Below, piece by piece: positions 32,106-39,976 of a stretch of DNA of 64,000 bases. The translations under genes and the position numbers were made by a program. Source of the DNA: an uncultured Lachnospiraceae bacterium. Lineage in GTDB: Bacteria; Bacillota; Clostridia; Lachnospirales; Lachnospiraceae. Below the pieces are notes generated by a model. It was not told where the DNA came from, made no database searches, and saw only the letters and a program-made list of their open reading frames with translations. The number at the start of each line of letters is the position of its first letter. The first letter of the stretch is position 1. The DNA is taken from the NCBI GenBank assembly GCA_902788035.1, contig CADAIL010000009.1, positions 1 to 64,000 on the forward strand. Direction: 5' to 3'.

Positions 32106-33575
32106 TTAAAGTTTCTTCAGCAGCCCCGTCTCCTCATTGAACGCGTTGATCAGCTCGTCGACCCTGTCAGCATCCTTCTTGACAGAATCCCATGTATTCT
32201 CTGTGTCATACCACAGAGCATTGAGTTCCTCGGAGGTCTTGCCCTGCTGCTCGACCCATGTGTAATACTTGAGATTGTGGATACGCTTCCTGTCTGTATA
32301 GCGGAGCTCGATCATGTTGTCTGTCTTTTCACCGAGAATATGGACATGGTAGTCGAGCGCTGCCTTCTCGTGCGTGTACTCGCCGTCCTCATCCTGAAGC
32401 TCCTTGATTCTCGACTGATACATCTGAGCGGAGTCTGTCATGACCGTGCCGATGACATCGTTCTCTGTCAGCTCATAGTATTTAGCCATCTTGATGGCGC
32501 AGAGCATATTTGCAATACCGGAAATGCCGAAGTAGCCAAGAAGATCTACAAGTGCCGGATCCACGCCCTGCTCTTTCAGATAATCGCGGCCGACCGGCTC
32601 GTTGAAGAGACGGAGGAGCTTCTGGGAATCTTCATCATCGATGTCGACGACCAGGTCTGTATTCTTTACATTGTGGATCCACGGAACATGCTTGTCGCCG
32701 ATGCCCTCGATGCGGTGCGCGCCGAAGCCGTTGTCGAGCAGGGTCGGGCACTGGAGAGCTTCGCCGACACCGACCTTGGCTGTCGGATACAGATCCTTGA
32801 TGCGGTCGCCGGCTGCCATCGTTCCGGCGGAACCTGACGTGAAGATCACACCTGCAAGTCTCATGCCATCGCTCTTCATCTCCTCAAATGCATCAGCGAT
32901 CGCGTTGCCGGTGACGTTATAATGCCACATGTAGTTTCCCATCTGCTCGAACTGGTTGAAGATCATGCATTCCGGCTGCTGGGACAGCTCATGTGTCTTA
33001 TCGAAAATTTCCTTGACGTTGGACTCGGAGCCCGGTGTCGCAATAATCTCGCTGGCAATCGTCTTCAGCCAGTCAAAGCGCTCGCGGCTCATGCCCTGCG
33101 GAAGGATAGCTACCGAGTAACAGTCAAGAAGCTTGGAGTTGAACGCGCCGCCGCGGCAGTAATTGCCTGTGGACGGCCAGACTGCCTTGTGGTAATCAGA
33201 GTCGAACTGGCCGGTGACAAGGCGCGGCGCAAGGCATCCGAAGGAGGCGCCGACTTTGTGGCAGCCGGTCGGGAACCATTTGCCGATCATGCAGATGATC
33301 TTCGCTTTTACTCCCGTCAGCTCCGACGGAAGAACAATGTAATTCGGACCGTGGAAGAGACCGCCGCTCTCCTTCTGCTCATTCTTCCATGTGATTCTGA
33401 AGAGGTTCAGCGGATTTACATCCCAGAGGCCGACGCCTTTCAGCTGTTCCTTGATGGCATCCGGGATCAGATCCGGATTCTTCATCTGCGCAATCGTCGG
33501 TATGATAATGTTATTCTCTCTGGCTCTCGCGATATTATGTTTGAGTCCCTGTTCGTTAATCTTAAGATTGATCAT
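32106..33575 (-). CDS. PLP-dependent tryptophan-synthase-beta-like protein
   Basis: 489 residues from ATG 33575 (AGGAGG upstream; an opening of 34 more codons is shadow). Fold-type II motifs: TGCHKVGASFGCLAPRLVTG with the probable PLP Lys in CHKVG, WPSTGNYCRGGAFNSKLL for the carboxylate, and TSGSAGTMAAGDRIKDLYP for the phosphate. The C-terminal third is specific to this subfamily, annotated elsewhere only as a PLP-dependent beta-subunit protein. First gene of the minus-strand operon and directly divergent from the regulator. It is a candidate ammonia-lyase in place of YgeX, which is inference. Confidence 0.8.
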   Translation of the reverse strand: MINLKINEQGLKHNIARARENNIIIPTIAQMKNPDLIPDAIKEQLKGVGLWDVNPLNLFRITWKNEQKESGGLFHGPNYIVLPSELTGVKAKIICMIGKWFPTGCHKVGASFGCLAPRLVTGQFDSDYHKAVWPSTGNYCRGGAFNSKLLDCYSVAILPQGMSRERFDWLKTIASEIIATPGSESNVKEIFDKTHELSQQPECMIFNQFEQMGNYMWHYNVTGNAIADAFEEMKSDGMRLAGVIFTSGSAGTMAAGDRIKDLYPTAKVGVGEALQCPTLLDNGFGAHRIEGIGDKHVPWIHNVKNTDLVVDIDDEDSQKLLRLFNEPVGRDYLKEQGVDPALVDLLGYFGISGIANMLCAIKMAKYYELTENDVIGTVMTDSAQMYQSRIKELQDEDGEYTHEKAALDYHVHILGEKTDNMIELRYTDRKRIHNLKYYTWVEQQGKTSEELNALWYDTENTWDSVKKDADRVDELINAFNEETGLLKKL

Positions 33576-33902
33576 TTTACGTCCTCCTGAACAATTCACT
33601 GCTCTTAGATCACACGGCAAATTTCCGCAAAGTCTCGCTGTCCCGACCTGCTTCGCATAAGTTTCATTCCCCTGCAATGAAGAATGAAAAGTATCTGCAA
33701 TCGGCCTTCTCTGTCAGACATTTGCCTATTCATACTCATAAAAATTCTATCATTCACGGTTTATTTTATCAACTGGCATCCACAAATTTTTAGAGTCAAA
33801 AAAATATTTTTAGTCATTTGCTTGTAAATATCCCTGCGTATGATAGAATAATGATATAAATAAGTAGCGAAATAATCCCTGCTGAGTGGAAAGGAGTGAC
33901 CC
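33576..33902. other. Divergent control region between the PLP operon and the regulator
   Basis: 327 AT-rich bases with no gene. It must carry promoters for both directions. On the plus strand TTGTAA (33822-33827) and TAGAAT (33844-33849) are 16 bases apart. Half-sites resembling the ssnA operator (TTCTATCA, TGATAGAA) occur near 33748 and 33841-33848, which hints at shared regulation but is weak. Confidence 0.45.
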
Positions 33903-34544
33903 TTGGAAGATCTGACATTCACAACGCTGAAGCAATTAGCCCGGGGTCTTGCCGGGCAATTCGGGAGCAATTGCGAAATCGTGATCCATGACCTGTCGAA
34001 AGAGCATATAGACAATTCCATCGTGCACATCGAGAACGGTCATGTGACCGGCAGAAAACTCGGCGGAGGTCCTTCCAATGCCGTGATCGAGGCCATACGA
34101 AAAAGCCCGGACGATCTGAAAGACCAATATGCCTATCTCACAAGGACAGATAACGGCAGGATCCTGAAATCCACGACAGTCTATATTAAGGGGGAGGATG
34201 GAAGACCCCGCTATGTATTTGCAATCAACTACGACATAACGAATCTTCTTGCGCTTGAGAGCACGATCAAAAGTCTTACGGCGTTAAATGAAAATGATTC
34301 GCCGGGCTCTGCTCCCACCCACATCCCCATGGACGTCAATCAGCTTCTCGATGAACTCATCGCCCAGAGTGTAGAACTCGTCGGCGTTCCGGTGGCCTAT
34401 ATGACCAAGGAAGATAAGATCAGGGCCATCCAGTTCCTGAACGATTCCGGCGCTTTTCTGATTACAAAATCCGGCGATAAAGTCTCAAAGTTTTTCGGTA
34501 TCTCAAAGTATACGCTTTATTCTTACGTCAACATCAATAAATAA
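33903..34544 (+). CDS. YheO-type PAS/HTH transcriptional regulator
   Basis: 213 residues from a TTG start with AAAGGAG upstream. The N-terminal YheO-like PAS domain (about 10-125) contains CEIVIHDLSKEHIDNSIVHIENGHVTGRKLGG, and GRPRYVFAINYDIT ends that domain. The C-terminal HTH (about 165-213) has TKEDKIRAIQFLNDSGAFLITKSGDKVSKFFGISKYTLYSYV. The family senses small molecules and controls catabolic clusters. It lies between the PLP operon and ygeY-ygeW, so it is the prime candidate local regulator of the purine island. Confidence 0.85.
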   Translation: MEDLTFTTLKQLARGLAGQFGSNCEIVIHDLSKEHIDNSIVHIENGHVTGRKLGGGPSNAVIEAIRKSPDDLKDQYAYLTRTDNGRILKSTTVYIKGEDGRPRYVFAINYDITNLLALESTIKSLTALNENDSPGSAPTHIPMDVNQLLDELIAQSVELVGVPVAYMTKEDKIRAIQFLNDSGAFLITKSGDKVSKFFGISKYTLYSYVNINK

Positions 34545-34683
34545 TTTTACCTTCCCACGTCACGATACCCTGAGGATGCCTTATCGAAATGTTGCTGCGC
34601 CGTACCTCGGCAATACTTTCGATTCCGGCCTTTCCCTAAGAGACAAGTGGGACATGTAACTATTCAGCACCCTTAATAGTTAC

Positions 34684-34723
34684 GCCGCATCGGCGGCCTT
34701 CGGCAGGAAAGAACCGATGCGGC
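34684..34723 (+). other. GC-rich hairpin before ygeY
   Basis: GCCGCATCGG and CCGATGCGGC, 10-bp perfect arms with a 20-base loop, located between the regulator and ygeY. No T-run follows. It may partly terminate the regulator transcript or stabilise the ygeY leader. Confidence 0.5.
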
Positions 34724-34818
34724 CCGGCTGATTTTGTACAATTTGCAGCTGTTTCGCAGAAAATGCGAGCCCCTGCTGAGTAATTACCAACACATCACGA
34801 ATATTAGTGGAGGTCAAA

Positions 34819-36150
34819 ATGGATTACAGTAAAGTATTAGAGGCAGCACAGGGCTATCAGAAAGACATGACCGCGTTCCTCCGGGATATGATAAAGATAC
34901 CGAGTGAAAGCTGCGAAGAAGAACTGGTCATAAAAAGAATTGCCGAAGAGATGGAAAAGGTCGGCTTCGATAAGGTGCAGATCGACGCTCAGGGCAACTG
35001 CCTCGGCTTTTTGGGCCACGGTCCGAGATTGATCGCGTTCGACGGTCACATCGATACGGTGGGCGTCGGCCTTCGAGACAACTGGGAGTTCGACCCATAT
35101 GAGGGATTTGAGACTGAAACACTCATCGGCGGGCGCGGCGGTTCCGACCAGGAAGGCGGCATTGCCTCCGCCATATACGCCGCAAAAATCATGAAAGACC
35201 TCGGTCTCCTGCCGGACGACGTCACAATTCTTGTCACGGCTACCGTTCAGGAGGAGGACTGCGACGGCCTCTGCTGGCAGTTCATCCATAAGGAAGATGG
35301 CGTGACCCCGGAATTTGTCGTCTCCACCGAGCCGACAGACGGCGGTATCTACCGCGGACACAGAGGCCGGATGGAGATCCGCGTCGATATGCACGGCGTC
35401 TCCTGCCACGGCAGCGCGCCGGAGCGCGGGAGCAACGCGATCGAGAAGATGGCGGAAGTCATATGCAACGTCAAAGCTCTGAATGAAAATGACGACGCCG
35501 ACGAGACCGAAATCAAAGGCCTCATCAAGATGCTGAACCCGAAGTACAATCCGGATCACTACGAAGACGCGCGCTTCCTCGGCAAGGGAACCTGCACAGT
35601 CTCCCAGATTTATTTCACGTCGCCGAGCCGCTGCGCGGTCGCTGACAGCTGCCAGATTTCGGTCGACCGTCGTATGACAGCCGGCGAGACATTTGAATCC
35701 TGCCTCGAGGAAATCAGGCAGCTTCCGGCTTGCCAAAAGTACAAGGACGATGTCACTGTCTCCATGTACAAGTACGACAGACCTTCCTATACGGATCTAG
35801 TCTACGAGACGGACTGTTACTTCCCGACATGGATCAATAAGGAAACAGCGCCGCATGTTAAAGCCATCACGGACGCCTACCACGCGCTGTTCGGTGAAAA
35901 GCGCATCGGCGCGCCGGAGTCCATGGACAAGAGAGACCGTCCGCTGGTCGATAAGTGGACTTTCTCCACGAACTGCGTATCCATTCAGGGCCGTTACGGG
36001 ATCCCGTGCGTCGGCTTCGGACCGGGCGCCGAGAGCCAGGCCCACGCGCCGAATGAGGTCACCTATAAGCAGGATCTCGTCACATGCGCAGCCCTCCTTA
36101 GTGCGCTGCCGATGACCTATGTCGAGCAGAACCCGGAAGCAGTGAAATAA
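34819..36150 (+). CDS. ygeY: YgeY: M20-family selenium-metabolism-linked hydrolase
   Basis: 443 residues from ATG 34819, five bases after GGAGG (an in-frame GTG four codons earlier lacks a site). M20 metallopeptidase fold with [13 protein letters not shown] (metal His and Asp), [32 protein letters not shown] (catalytic Glu pair) and a dimerisation domain starting [22 protein letters not shown]. The C-terminal [16 protein letters not shown] supplies the last metal ligand. A member of the reported urate cluster, where it is thought to deacylate a carbamoyl/ureido intermediate. Coupled with ygeW (60 bases). Confidence 0.93.
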   Translation: MDYSKVLEAAQGYQKDMTAFLRDMIKIPSESCEEELVIKRIAEEMEKVGFDKVQIDAQGNCLGFLGHGPRLIAFDGHIDTVGVGLRDNWEFDPYEGFETETLIGGRGGSDQEGGIASAIYAAKIMKDLGLLPDDVTILVTATVQEEDCDGLCWQFIHKEDGVTPEFVVSTEPTDGGIYRGHRGRMEIRVDMHGVSCHGSAPERGSNAIEKMAEVICNVKALNENDDADETEIKGLIKMLNPKYNPDHYEDARFLGKGTCTVSQIYFTSPSRCAVADSCQISVDRRMTAGETFESCLEEIRQLPACQKYKDDVTVSMYKYDRPSYTDLVYETDCYFPTWINKETAPHVKAITDAYHALFGEKRIGAPESMDKRDRPLVDKWTFSTNCVSIQGRYGIPCVGFGPGAESQAHAPNEVTYKQDLVTCAALLSALPMTYVEQNPEAVK

Positions 36151-36210
36151 TTAGCTTATAGAAGCAGGGGGCTTCCCCCACTGAGATAAAACAGAATCAG
36201 GAGGCATCAT

Positions 36211-37419
36211 ATGAAGTATTCGATCAAAGATTTTGAGGGAATGATTAAAAGACTCAGAGAACTTGACACAGAAAACATGTACATGAACGACTTCTTCCTC
36301 ACATGGGAGAAGACCGATGATGAGATCGAGGCTGTATGGACTGTCGCCGACGCGCTGCGCGATCTTCGCTGCCGCAACATCTCTACAAAGGTCTTTGATT
36401 CGGGTCTCGGCATCAGCATTTTCCGCGACAATTCGACAAGAACACGCTTCTCTTTCGCCTCCGCCTGCAACCTGCTCGGCCTTGAGGTGCAGGATCTCGA
36501 CGAAAAGAAGTCCCAGATTGCTCACGGCGAAACAGTCCGCGAGACGGCAAATATGATTTCCTTCATGGCGGACGTCATCGGCATCCGCGACGACATGTAC
36601 ATCGGCAAGGGCAACGCCTACATGCACGCTGTGACCGAAGCCGTACAGGAAGGCTTCGATGCCGGCGTTCTCGAGCAGAGGCCGACCCTTGTCAACCTTC
36701 AGTGCGACATCGATCATCCGACCCAGCTCATGGCTGACACCCTCCACGTAATTCATGAGTTCGGCGGCATCGAGAATATCAAAGGCAAGAAGATCGCCAT
36801 GACGTGGGCTTATTCCCCGTCCTACGGAAAGCCGCTCTCCGTCCCGCAGGGCGCAATCGGTCTTCTCACAAGGCTGGGCGCCGATGTCGTCCTTGCTCAC
36901 CCCGAAGGCTACGACGTCATGCCCGAGGTCGAGGAGGTCGCGAAAAAGAATGCGGCTGCTTCTGGCGGTTCCTACACAAAGACGAACAGCATGGCGGAAG
37001 CTTTCAAAGCCGCCGACATTGTGTATCCGAAGAGCTGGGCTCCGTTCGCAGCCATGGAGAAACGTACCGACCTCTACGGCAGGGGCGATTTCGACGGCAT
37101 CGACGCGCTTGAAAAAGAGCTGCTCGCCCAGAACGCCGAGCACAAAGACTGGACCTGCTCCGAGGAACTCATGGCAACGACAAAAGACGGCAAAGCCCTC
37201 TACCTGCACTGCCTGCCGGCGGACATCACCGGCGTGAGCTGCGAGGCCGGCGAGGTCGACGCCTCCGTCTTCGACAGATACCGCGATTCGCTCTACAAAG
37301 AGGCTTCCTTCAAGCCCTATGTCATCGCGGCGATGATCCTTCTCGAGAAGTTCAAAGATCCGGCGGCGGTTCTTAAGAAGCTAGAGCAGAACGGCAAGGA
37401 CAGAATATTTACACTGTAA
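36211..37419 (+). CDS. ygeW: YgeW: knotted carbamoyltransferase
   Basis: 402 residues. Carbamoyl-phosphate motif DNSTRTRFSFASACNLLG, HPTQLMADTLHVIHEFGG for the second domain, and LYLHCLPADITG near the C-terminus are the hallmarks. The family has a knotted fold as in AOTCase. In purine catabolism it would run in the phosphorolytic direction, converting a ureido compound and phosphate to carbamoyl phosphate and hence ATP. That direction is inference. An AGGAGG site precedes the ATG. Last gene of the plus-strand pair, ended by the terminator at 37493. Confidence 0.93.
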   Translation: MKYSIKDFEGMIKRLRELDTENMYMNDFFLTWEKTDDEIEAVWTVADALRDLRCRNISTKVFDSGLGISIFRDNSTRTRFSFASACNLLGLEVQDLDEKKSQIAHGETVRETANMISFMADVIGIRDDMYIGKGNAYMHAVTEAVQEGFDAGVLEQRPTLVNLQCDIDHPTQLMADTLHVIHEFGGIENIKGKKIAMTWAYSPSYGKPLSVPQGAIGLLTRLGADVVLAHPEGYDVMPEVEEVAKKNAAASGGSYTKTNSMAEAFKAADIVYPKSWAPFAAMEKRTDLYGRGDFDGIDALEKELLAQNAEHKDWTCSEELMATTKDGKALYLHCLPADITGVSCEAGEVDASVFDRYRDSLYKEASFKPYVIAAMILLEKFKDPAAVLKKLEQNGKDRIFTL

Positions 37420-37492
37420 AGCCGATGGTCTCAGGCACTGAAGTAGTTATTTCATCAGCCCCTGTCTCCACACAATGAAATCTTAGATAACG

Positions 37493-37537
37493 AAGGCAGC
37501 TGACGAGCTCGATATAAGCTTGTTCAGCTGCCTTTTA
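37493..37537 (+). terminator. Terminator of ygeY-ygeW
   Basis: An 11-bp perfect stem, AAGGCAGCTGA/TCAGCTGCCTT, with a 20-base loop and a TTTTATTCTT tail on the plus strand, 73 bases after the ygeW stop. Confidence 0.88.
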
Positions 37538-37799
37538 TTCTTGACAGAGTTCTCTCGAGAATCATAATTCAGGAGAGGGCGCGGTCAGGATGTGGTGCGA
37601 AGAAAAGCTGTAAAATCATAGAATCGTTAGATTAGTAATCATGCGATAAAGAGAAGCCGTGATTCCCGGATTGATCGCTTCGAGCCGCGCTTAACACACA
37701 CTAACCGCAAGCTTAGTTTACACTAACGCGCCAAGGTTAGCAAGCACAAATCACTTATTATTTCTTTATATAACGTTGCCCAGACTCTCTATCACCACA
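37538..37799. other. Intergenic stretch before the tandem array
   Basis: About 260 bases without a gene. Near 37690-37745 there is a short direct repetition (ACACTAACCGC..., ACACTAACGCG... each followed by a TTAG). I see no promoter or RNA here that I would defend. Confidence 0.4.
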
Positions 37800-38283
37800 G
37801 GCAGCTATCATGTCTTTGAATCTGAGTTTCTGTTGCTTCTGCTATCATCCCTATGAAGCCAGTCAGAGCTAAAGGCAACCATTTTTCCTTTGGGACTGGA
37901 TTTCTGCTGCCTCTGCCTTCGGCCCGATGAAACTCCCCAAGTTCAAAGGCAACAAACATGCCTCGGAGCTGGCATTCTGCTGCCTCTGACGAAGACCTGA
38001 AGAAGCTCTCCAAGTCCAAAAGCAGCAAACACGCCTCGGAATCAGGATTTTGCTGCCTCTGACGAAGACCCGAAGAAGCTCCCCAAGTCCAAAGGCAGCA
38101 AACACGCCCCAGTAGCAGGATTTCGCTGCCTCTGATGAAGACCCGAAGAAGCTCCCCAAGTCCAAAGGCAGCAAGCACGCCCCAGTAGCAGGATTTTGCT
38201 GCCTCTGACGAAGACCCGAAGAAACTCACCAAGATCTAAGGCAGCAAACACGACTCGGAAGCAGGATTTTGCTGCTTCTGCCT
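37800..38283. repeat. Tandem array of a 73-74-bp hairpin-bearing repeat (about 6.6 units)
   Basis: Units begin at 37800, 37874, 37948, 38021, 38094, 38167 and 38240, spaced 74, 74, 73, 73, 73 and 73 bases. Each unit starts GGCAGC(A)AA and about 28 bases later ends its first half in TTTGCTGCC, so it forms a hairpin. The second half reads GACGAAGACCCGAAGAAGCT and CCCCAAGTCCAAA. The array degenerates leftward. The period is not a multiple of three, so overlapping minus-strand open frames are accidental. Both halves of the unit are conserved, unlike a CRISPR. Confidence 0.9.
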
Positions 38284-38359
38284 ACGTAACAACAATAATC
38301 GACAAAATAAAAAGAGGTCACCGCAAATGCGGCAGCCTCGAAAAATCAATAAGATTTAT

Positions 38360-39001
38360 TCACATATTGTATTTGACATGAAGCACATAGGAATAGATGC
38401 AGGGTATCAGAACCATCAAGCCAAATATACCAAGAATCCATGGCGTTCTGCCAAGACCAATCAAAGCCATGATAATGAAGAACATTCCGCAAACCATCCA
38501 GAGGTAACCGGCCAGTCTGTGGGTCCGATTCCAGTTGTTCTCGTTGTCAAGAGTCCACGGAATCTTGATTCCGATCGTATAGTTTTGCCTCGCTTTAGGA
38601 AGAAAATTTCCTATGATGACGAAAAGCAGACCCATAAAAATCTCGGCAAAAAGTGTTATATCCAGTTCATACCCAAGATTTGCCGGATACACAATCACAG
38701 CACAGAAAATTGATATAATCGGAACTATCCAGAGAACCAGGGTGAACATCTTAGGGCTGATGTTTTTCCTTCGCGGATCATGTGAAGTAACAAAAGCTGC
38801 CACCCAATCCATTACCAGGCAGAACAGCGGAAGCCCGAAGACAGCAAAGGGTTTGCTGCTGAATCCGTCAGCTGTATTATCAATACCGAAATGAGTTGCC
38901 ATCACATCCGGCAGCCGGTTCCAGAAAAAAATACCGACAAAGATAGGCAGAATCGTGATGATACTTGTGATGATAAGTGTCTTTTTATTTGCTTTCAGCA
39001 T
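38360..39001 (-). CDS. sdpI: SdpI-family integral membrane protein
   Basis: 213 residues, six probable membrane segments. The DUF1648 N-terminal part (PDVMATHFGIDNTADGFSSKPFAVFGLPLF) is diagnostic, as is the C-terminal SdpI motif IGIKIPWTLDNENNWNRTHRLAGYLWMVCG. In Bacillus, SdpI gives immunity to the SdpC toxin and signals through SdpR. Its start overlaps the end of sdpR by 17 bases. No sdpC or sdpAB is visible here, so it may protect against toxins of neighbours or act as a general sensor. Confidence 0.9.
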   Translation of the reverse strand: MLKANKKTLIITSIITILPIFVGIFFWNRLPDVMATHFGIDNTADGFSSKPFAVFGLPLFCLVMDWVAAFVTSHDPRRKNISPKMFTLVLWIVPIISIFCAVIVYPANLGYELDITLFAEIFMGLLFVIIGNFLPKARQNYTIGIKIPWTLDNENNWNRTHRLAGYLWMVCGMFFIIMALIGLGRTPWILGIFGLMVLIPCIYSYVLHVKYNM

Positions 39002-39269
39002 CGAAATCGCCTCCTTTTAATGACGAGATCCAAAGCATGATTTCCTCGAGGACCGTAGTGTTGAGCTGATAGTAGATGAAATTCTTGTCCCTGCTCTCAA
39101 AAACGAGATCCGCTTTTTTTAAAATCTTGAGATGATAAGAAATAGTTGCACCGGTCATGTCAAAATGTGATCCGATATCCCCGGCAGACATTGGTCCTTC
39201 CTTAAGCAGATCCAATATCTGCCTTCGCACGGGATCGGACAGTGCTTTAAAAGTGTCTGCAAATGCCAT
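38985..39269 (-). CDS. sdpR: SdpR-type ArsR-family autorepressor
   Basis: 94 residues, winged HTH. Motifs MAFADTFKALSDPVRRQILDLLKEGPMSAGDIGSHFDMTGATISYHLKILKKADLVFESRDKNFIYYQLN cover the whole ArsR fold. No metal-binding cysteine pair is present, in line with SdpR rather than a metal sensor. GGAGG lies 7 bases before the ATG. A consensus promoter and two palindromic sites stand upstream (39335-39422), so it probably represses its own operon. Confidence 0.93.
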   Translation of the reverse strand: MAFADTFKALSDPVRRQILDLLKEGPMSAGDIGSHFDMTGATISYHLKILKKADLVFESRDKNFIYYQLNTTVLEEIMLWISSLKGGDFDAESK

Positions 39270-39334
39270 ATCTGAGCCTCCATGCTCTTATCTAAATTCC
39301 TTCCATAAAAGTCAACTAATTAGAATGTCTTCTA

Positions 39335-39351
39335 TTTAGAATTCTTTCTAA
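39335..39351. promoter_or_regulatory. Operator-like site 1 for SdpR
   Basis: TTTAGAATTCTTTCTAA, sharing the TTAGAA/TTCTAA half-sites with the large palindrome at 39377-39422. It lies just downstream of the -10 box in the direction of sdpR. Confidence 0.6.
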
Positions 39352-39355
39352 GTAG

Positions 39356-39384
39356 ATATTACTATTACTGTCCCTCTTTGTCAA
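39356..39384 (-). promoter_or_regulatory. Promoter of sdpRI
   Basis: On the minus strand: TTGACA (39379-39384), an exact 17-base spacer and TAATAT (39356-39361). A near-consensus promoter flanked and overlapped by palindromes. Confidence 0.85.
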
Positions 39385-39422
39385 CAAGTATTTAGAACTT
39401 TTTCTAAATACTTGTTGACAAA
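39377..39422. promoter_or_regulatory. Perfect 21-bp palindrome over the sdpRI -35 box
   Basis: Arms 39377-39397 and 39402-39422 are exact complements with a 4-base centre (CTTT). The inner part TTTAGAA...TTCTAAA repeats the half-sites of 39335-39351, while the outer part covers TTGACA on one strand. It also places a second TTGACA on the plus strand. Likely the main SdpR operator; as RNA it would make a very strong hairpin. Confidence 0.75.
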
Positions 39423-39434
39423 ATTATCTGAATT

Positions 39435-39498
39435 CAAGTCTCGCTCGCGAGACTTGGCGCGGGATTCGGGTCAGCGTCAGCTGACATCTTCCAAACCG
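39435..39498 (+). repeat. CAAGTCTCGC-family repeat, copy 1
   Basis: Palindrome CAAGTCTCGC/GCGAGACTTG (39435-39456), then GCGCGGGATTCGGGTCAGCG and GTCAGCTGACA, with GATTCGG pairing to the later CCGAATC. The end reads CCTGCGGTCTCC, also in copies 2 and 4. Confidence 0.8.
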
Positions 39499-39554
39499 AA
39501 TCCCTGCGGTCTCCTTCGCTACGGTCGGCGCCTATGTGCCCTGCGGGTAAAAGC

Positions 39555-39730
39555 GAACGTCCACCGGACGTTCTGCGCCCTCGCGTGCCTAAGCATGCGA
39601 AACAATGCTCCAGTGGAGCTTTGTGCAGCTGAGCGTATATCTCAGTGGAAGATTGACACCCGCCACTGAGACTGGTTTGTTTGTTACCAACCGCCTAAAG
39701 AGGCGGGGTCATCTCACGCTGAGATATATT
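39555..39730 (+). other. Chain of consecutive small hairpins (possible structured RNA or transposon end)
   Basis: In order: GAACGTCC-ACC-GGACGTTC (39555-39573); CGCGTGC/GCATGCG (39582-39599); GCTCC-AGT-GGAGC (39607-39619); CTGAG/CTCAG (about 39629-39645); CCGCCT-AAAG-AGGCGG (about 39691-39706); ATCTCA-CGC-TGAGAT (39711-39725). Longer alternatives exist: TCTCAGTGG against CCACTGAGA, and GTATATCTCAG against CTGAGATATAT. No gene overlaps. The pattern recalls structured ends of IS200/IS605-type elements, but no transposase is present. Confidence 0.6.
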
Positions 39731-39826
39731 GGCAGACAAAATGAGAGCCATCGCACCCAGGCGACAGCCCTCATCCAAGTCAAACCCTATTTAAATTCAA
39801 GCCAAATCCCAATAAATCTGTAAGTT

Positions 39827-39906
39827 CAAGTCTCGTTCGCGAGACTTGGCGCGGGATTCATGTCTGCGTGAGCTGACGAAACACTAAAACGAATCTCTGC
39901 GGTCTT
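39827..39906 (+). repeat. CAAGTCTCGC-family repeat, copy 2
   Basis: CAAGTCTCG-TT-CGCGAGACTTG, then GCGCGGGATTC, GAGCTGACG and AACGAATCTCTGCGGTCTTC, matching copy 1 over about 80 bases. The two copies flank the hairpin chain in the same orientation. Confidence 0.8.
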
Positions 39907-39976
39907 CAAATATGCTGGAAAAAATCGCAGCCCGGCAATCATCTGTGAGGTTCCGGACACACAGCGCATGCTGCCA

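Noticed and set aside
23388..37419. Selenocysteine-encoding TGA in the purine genes
   Set aside because: All frames are uninterrupted and of normal family length; the selenium link here is through cofactor maturation genes.
37792..38232. Minus-strand open frame of about 146 codons with repeated Gly-Ser-Ser-Glu-Ala-Ala-like segments
   Set aside because: It lies inside the 73-bp tandem array. The apparent protein repeats come from the DNA period, frames shift between units, and no ribosome site precedes it.
37800..38283. CRISPR array
   Set aside because: Units are regularly spaced and contain a palindrome, but the segments between palindromes are conserved rather than unique, and no cas genes are near.
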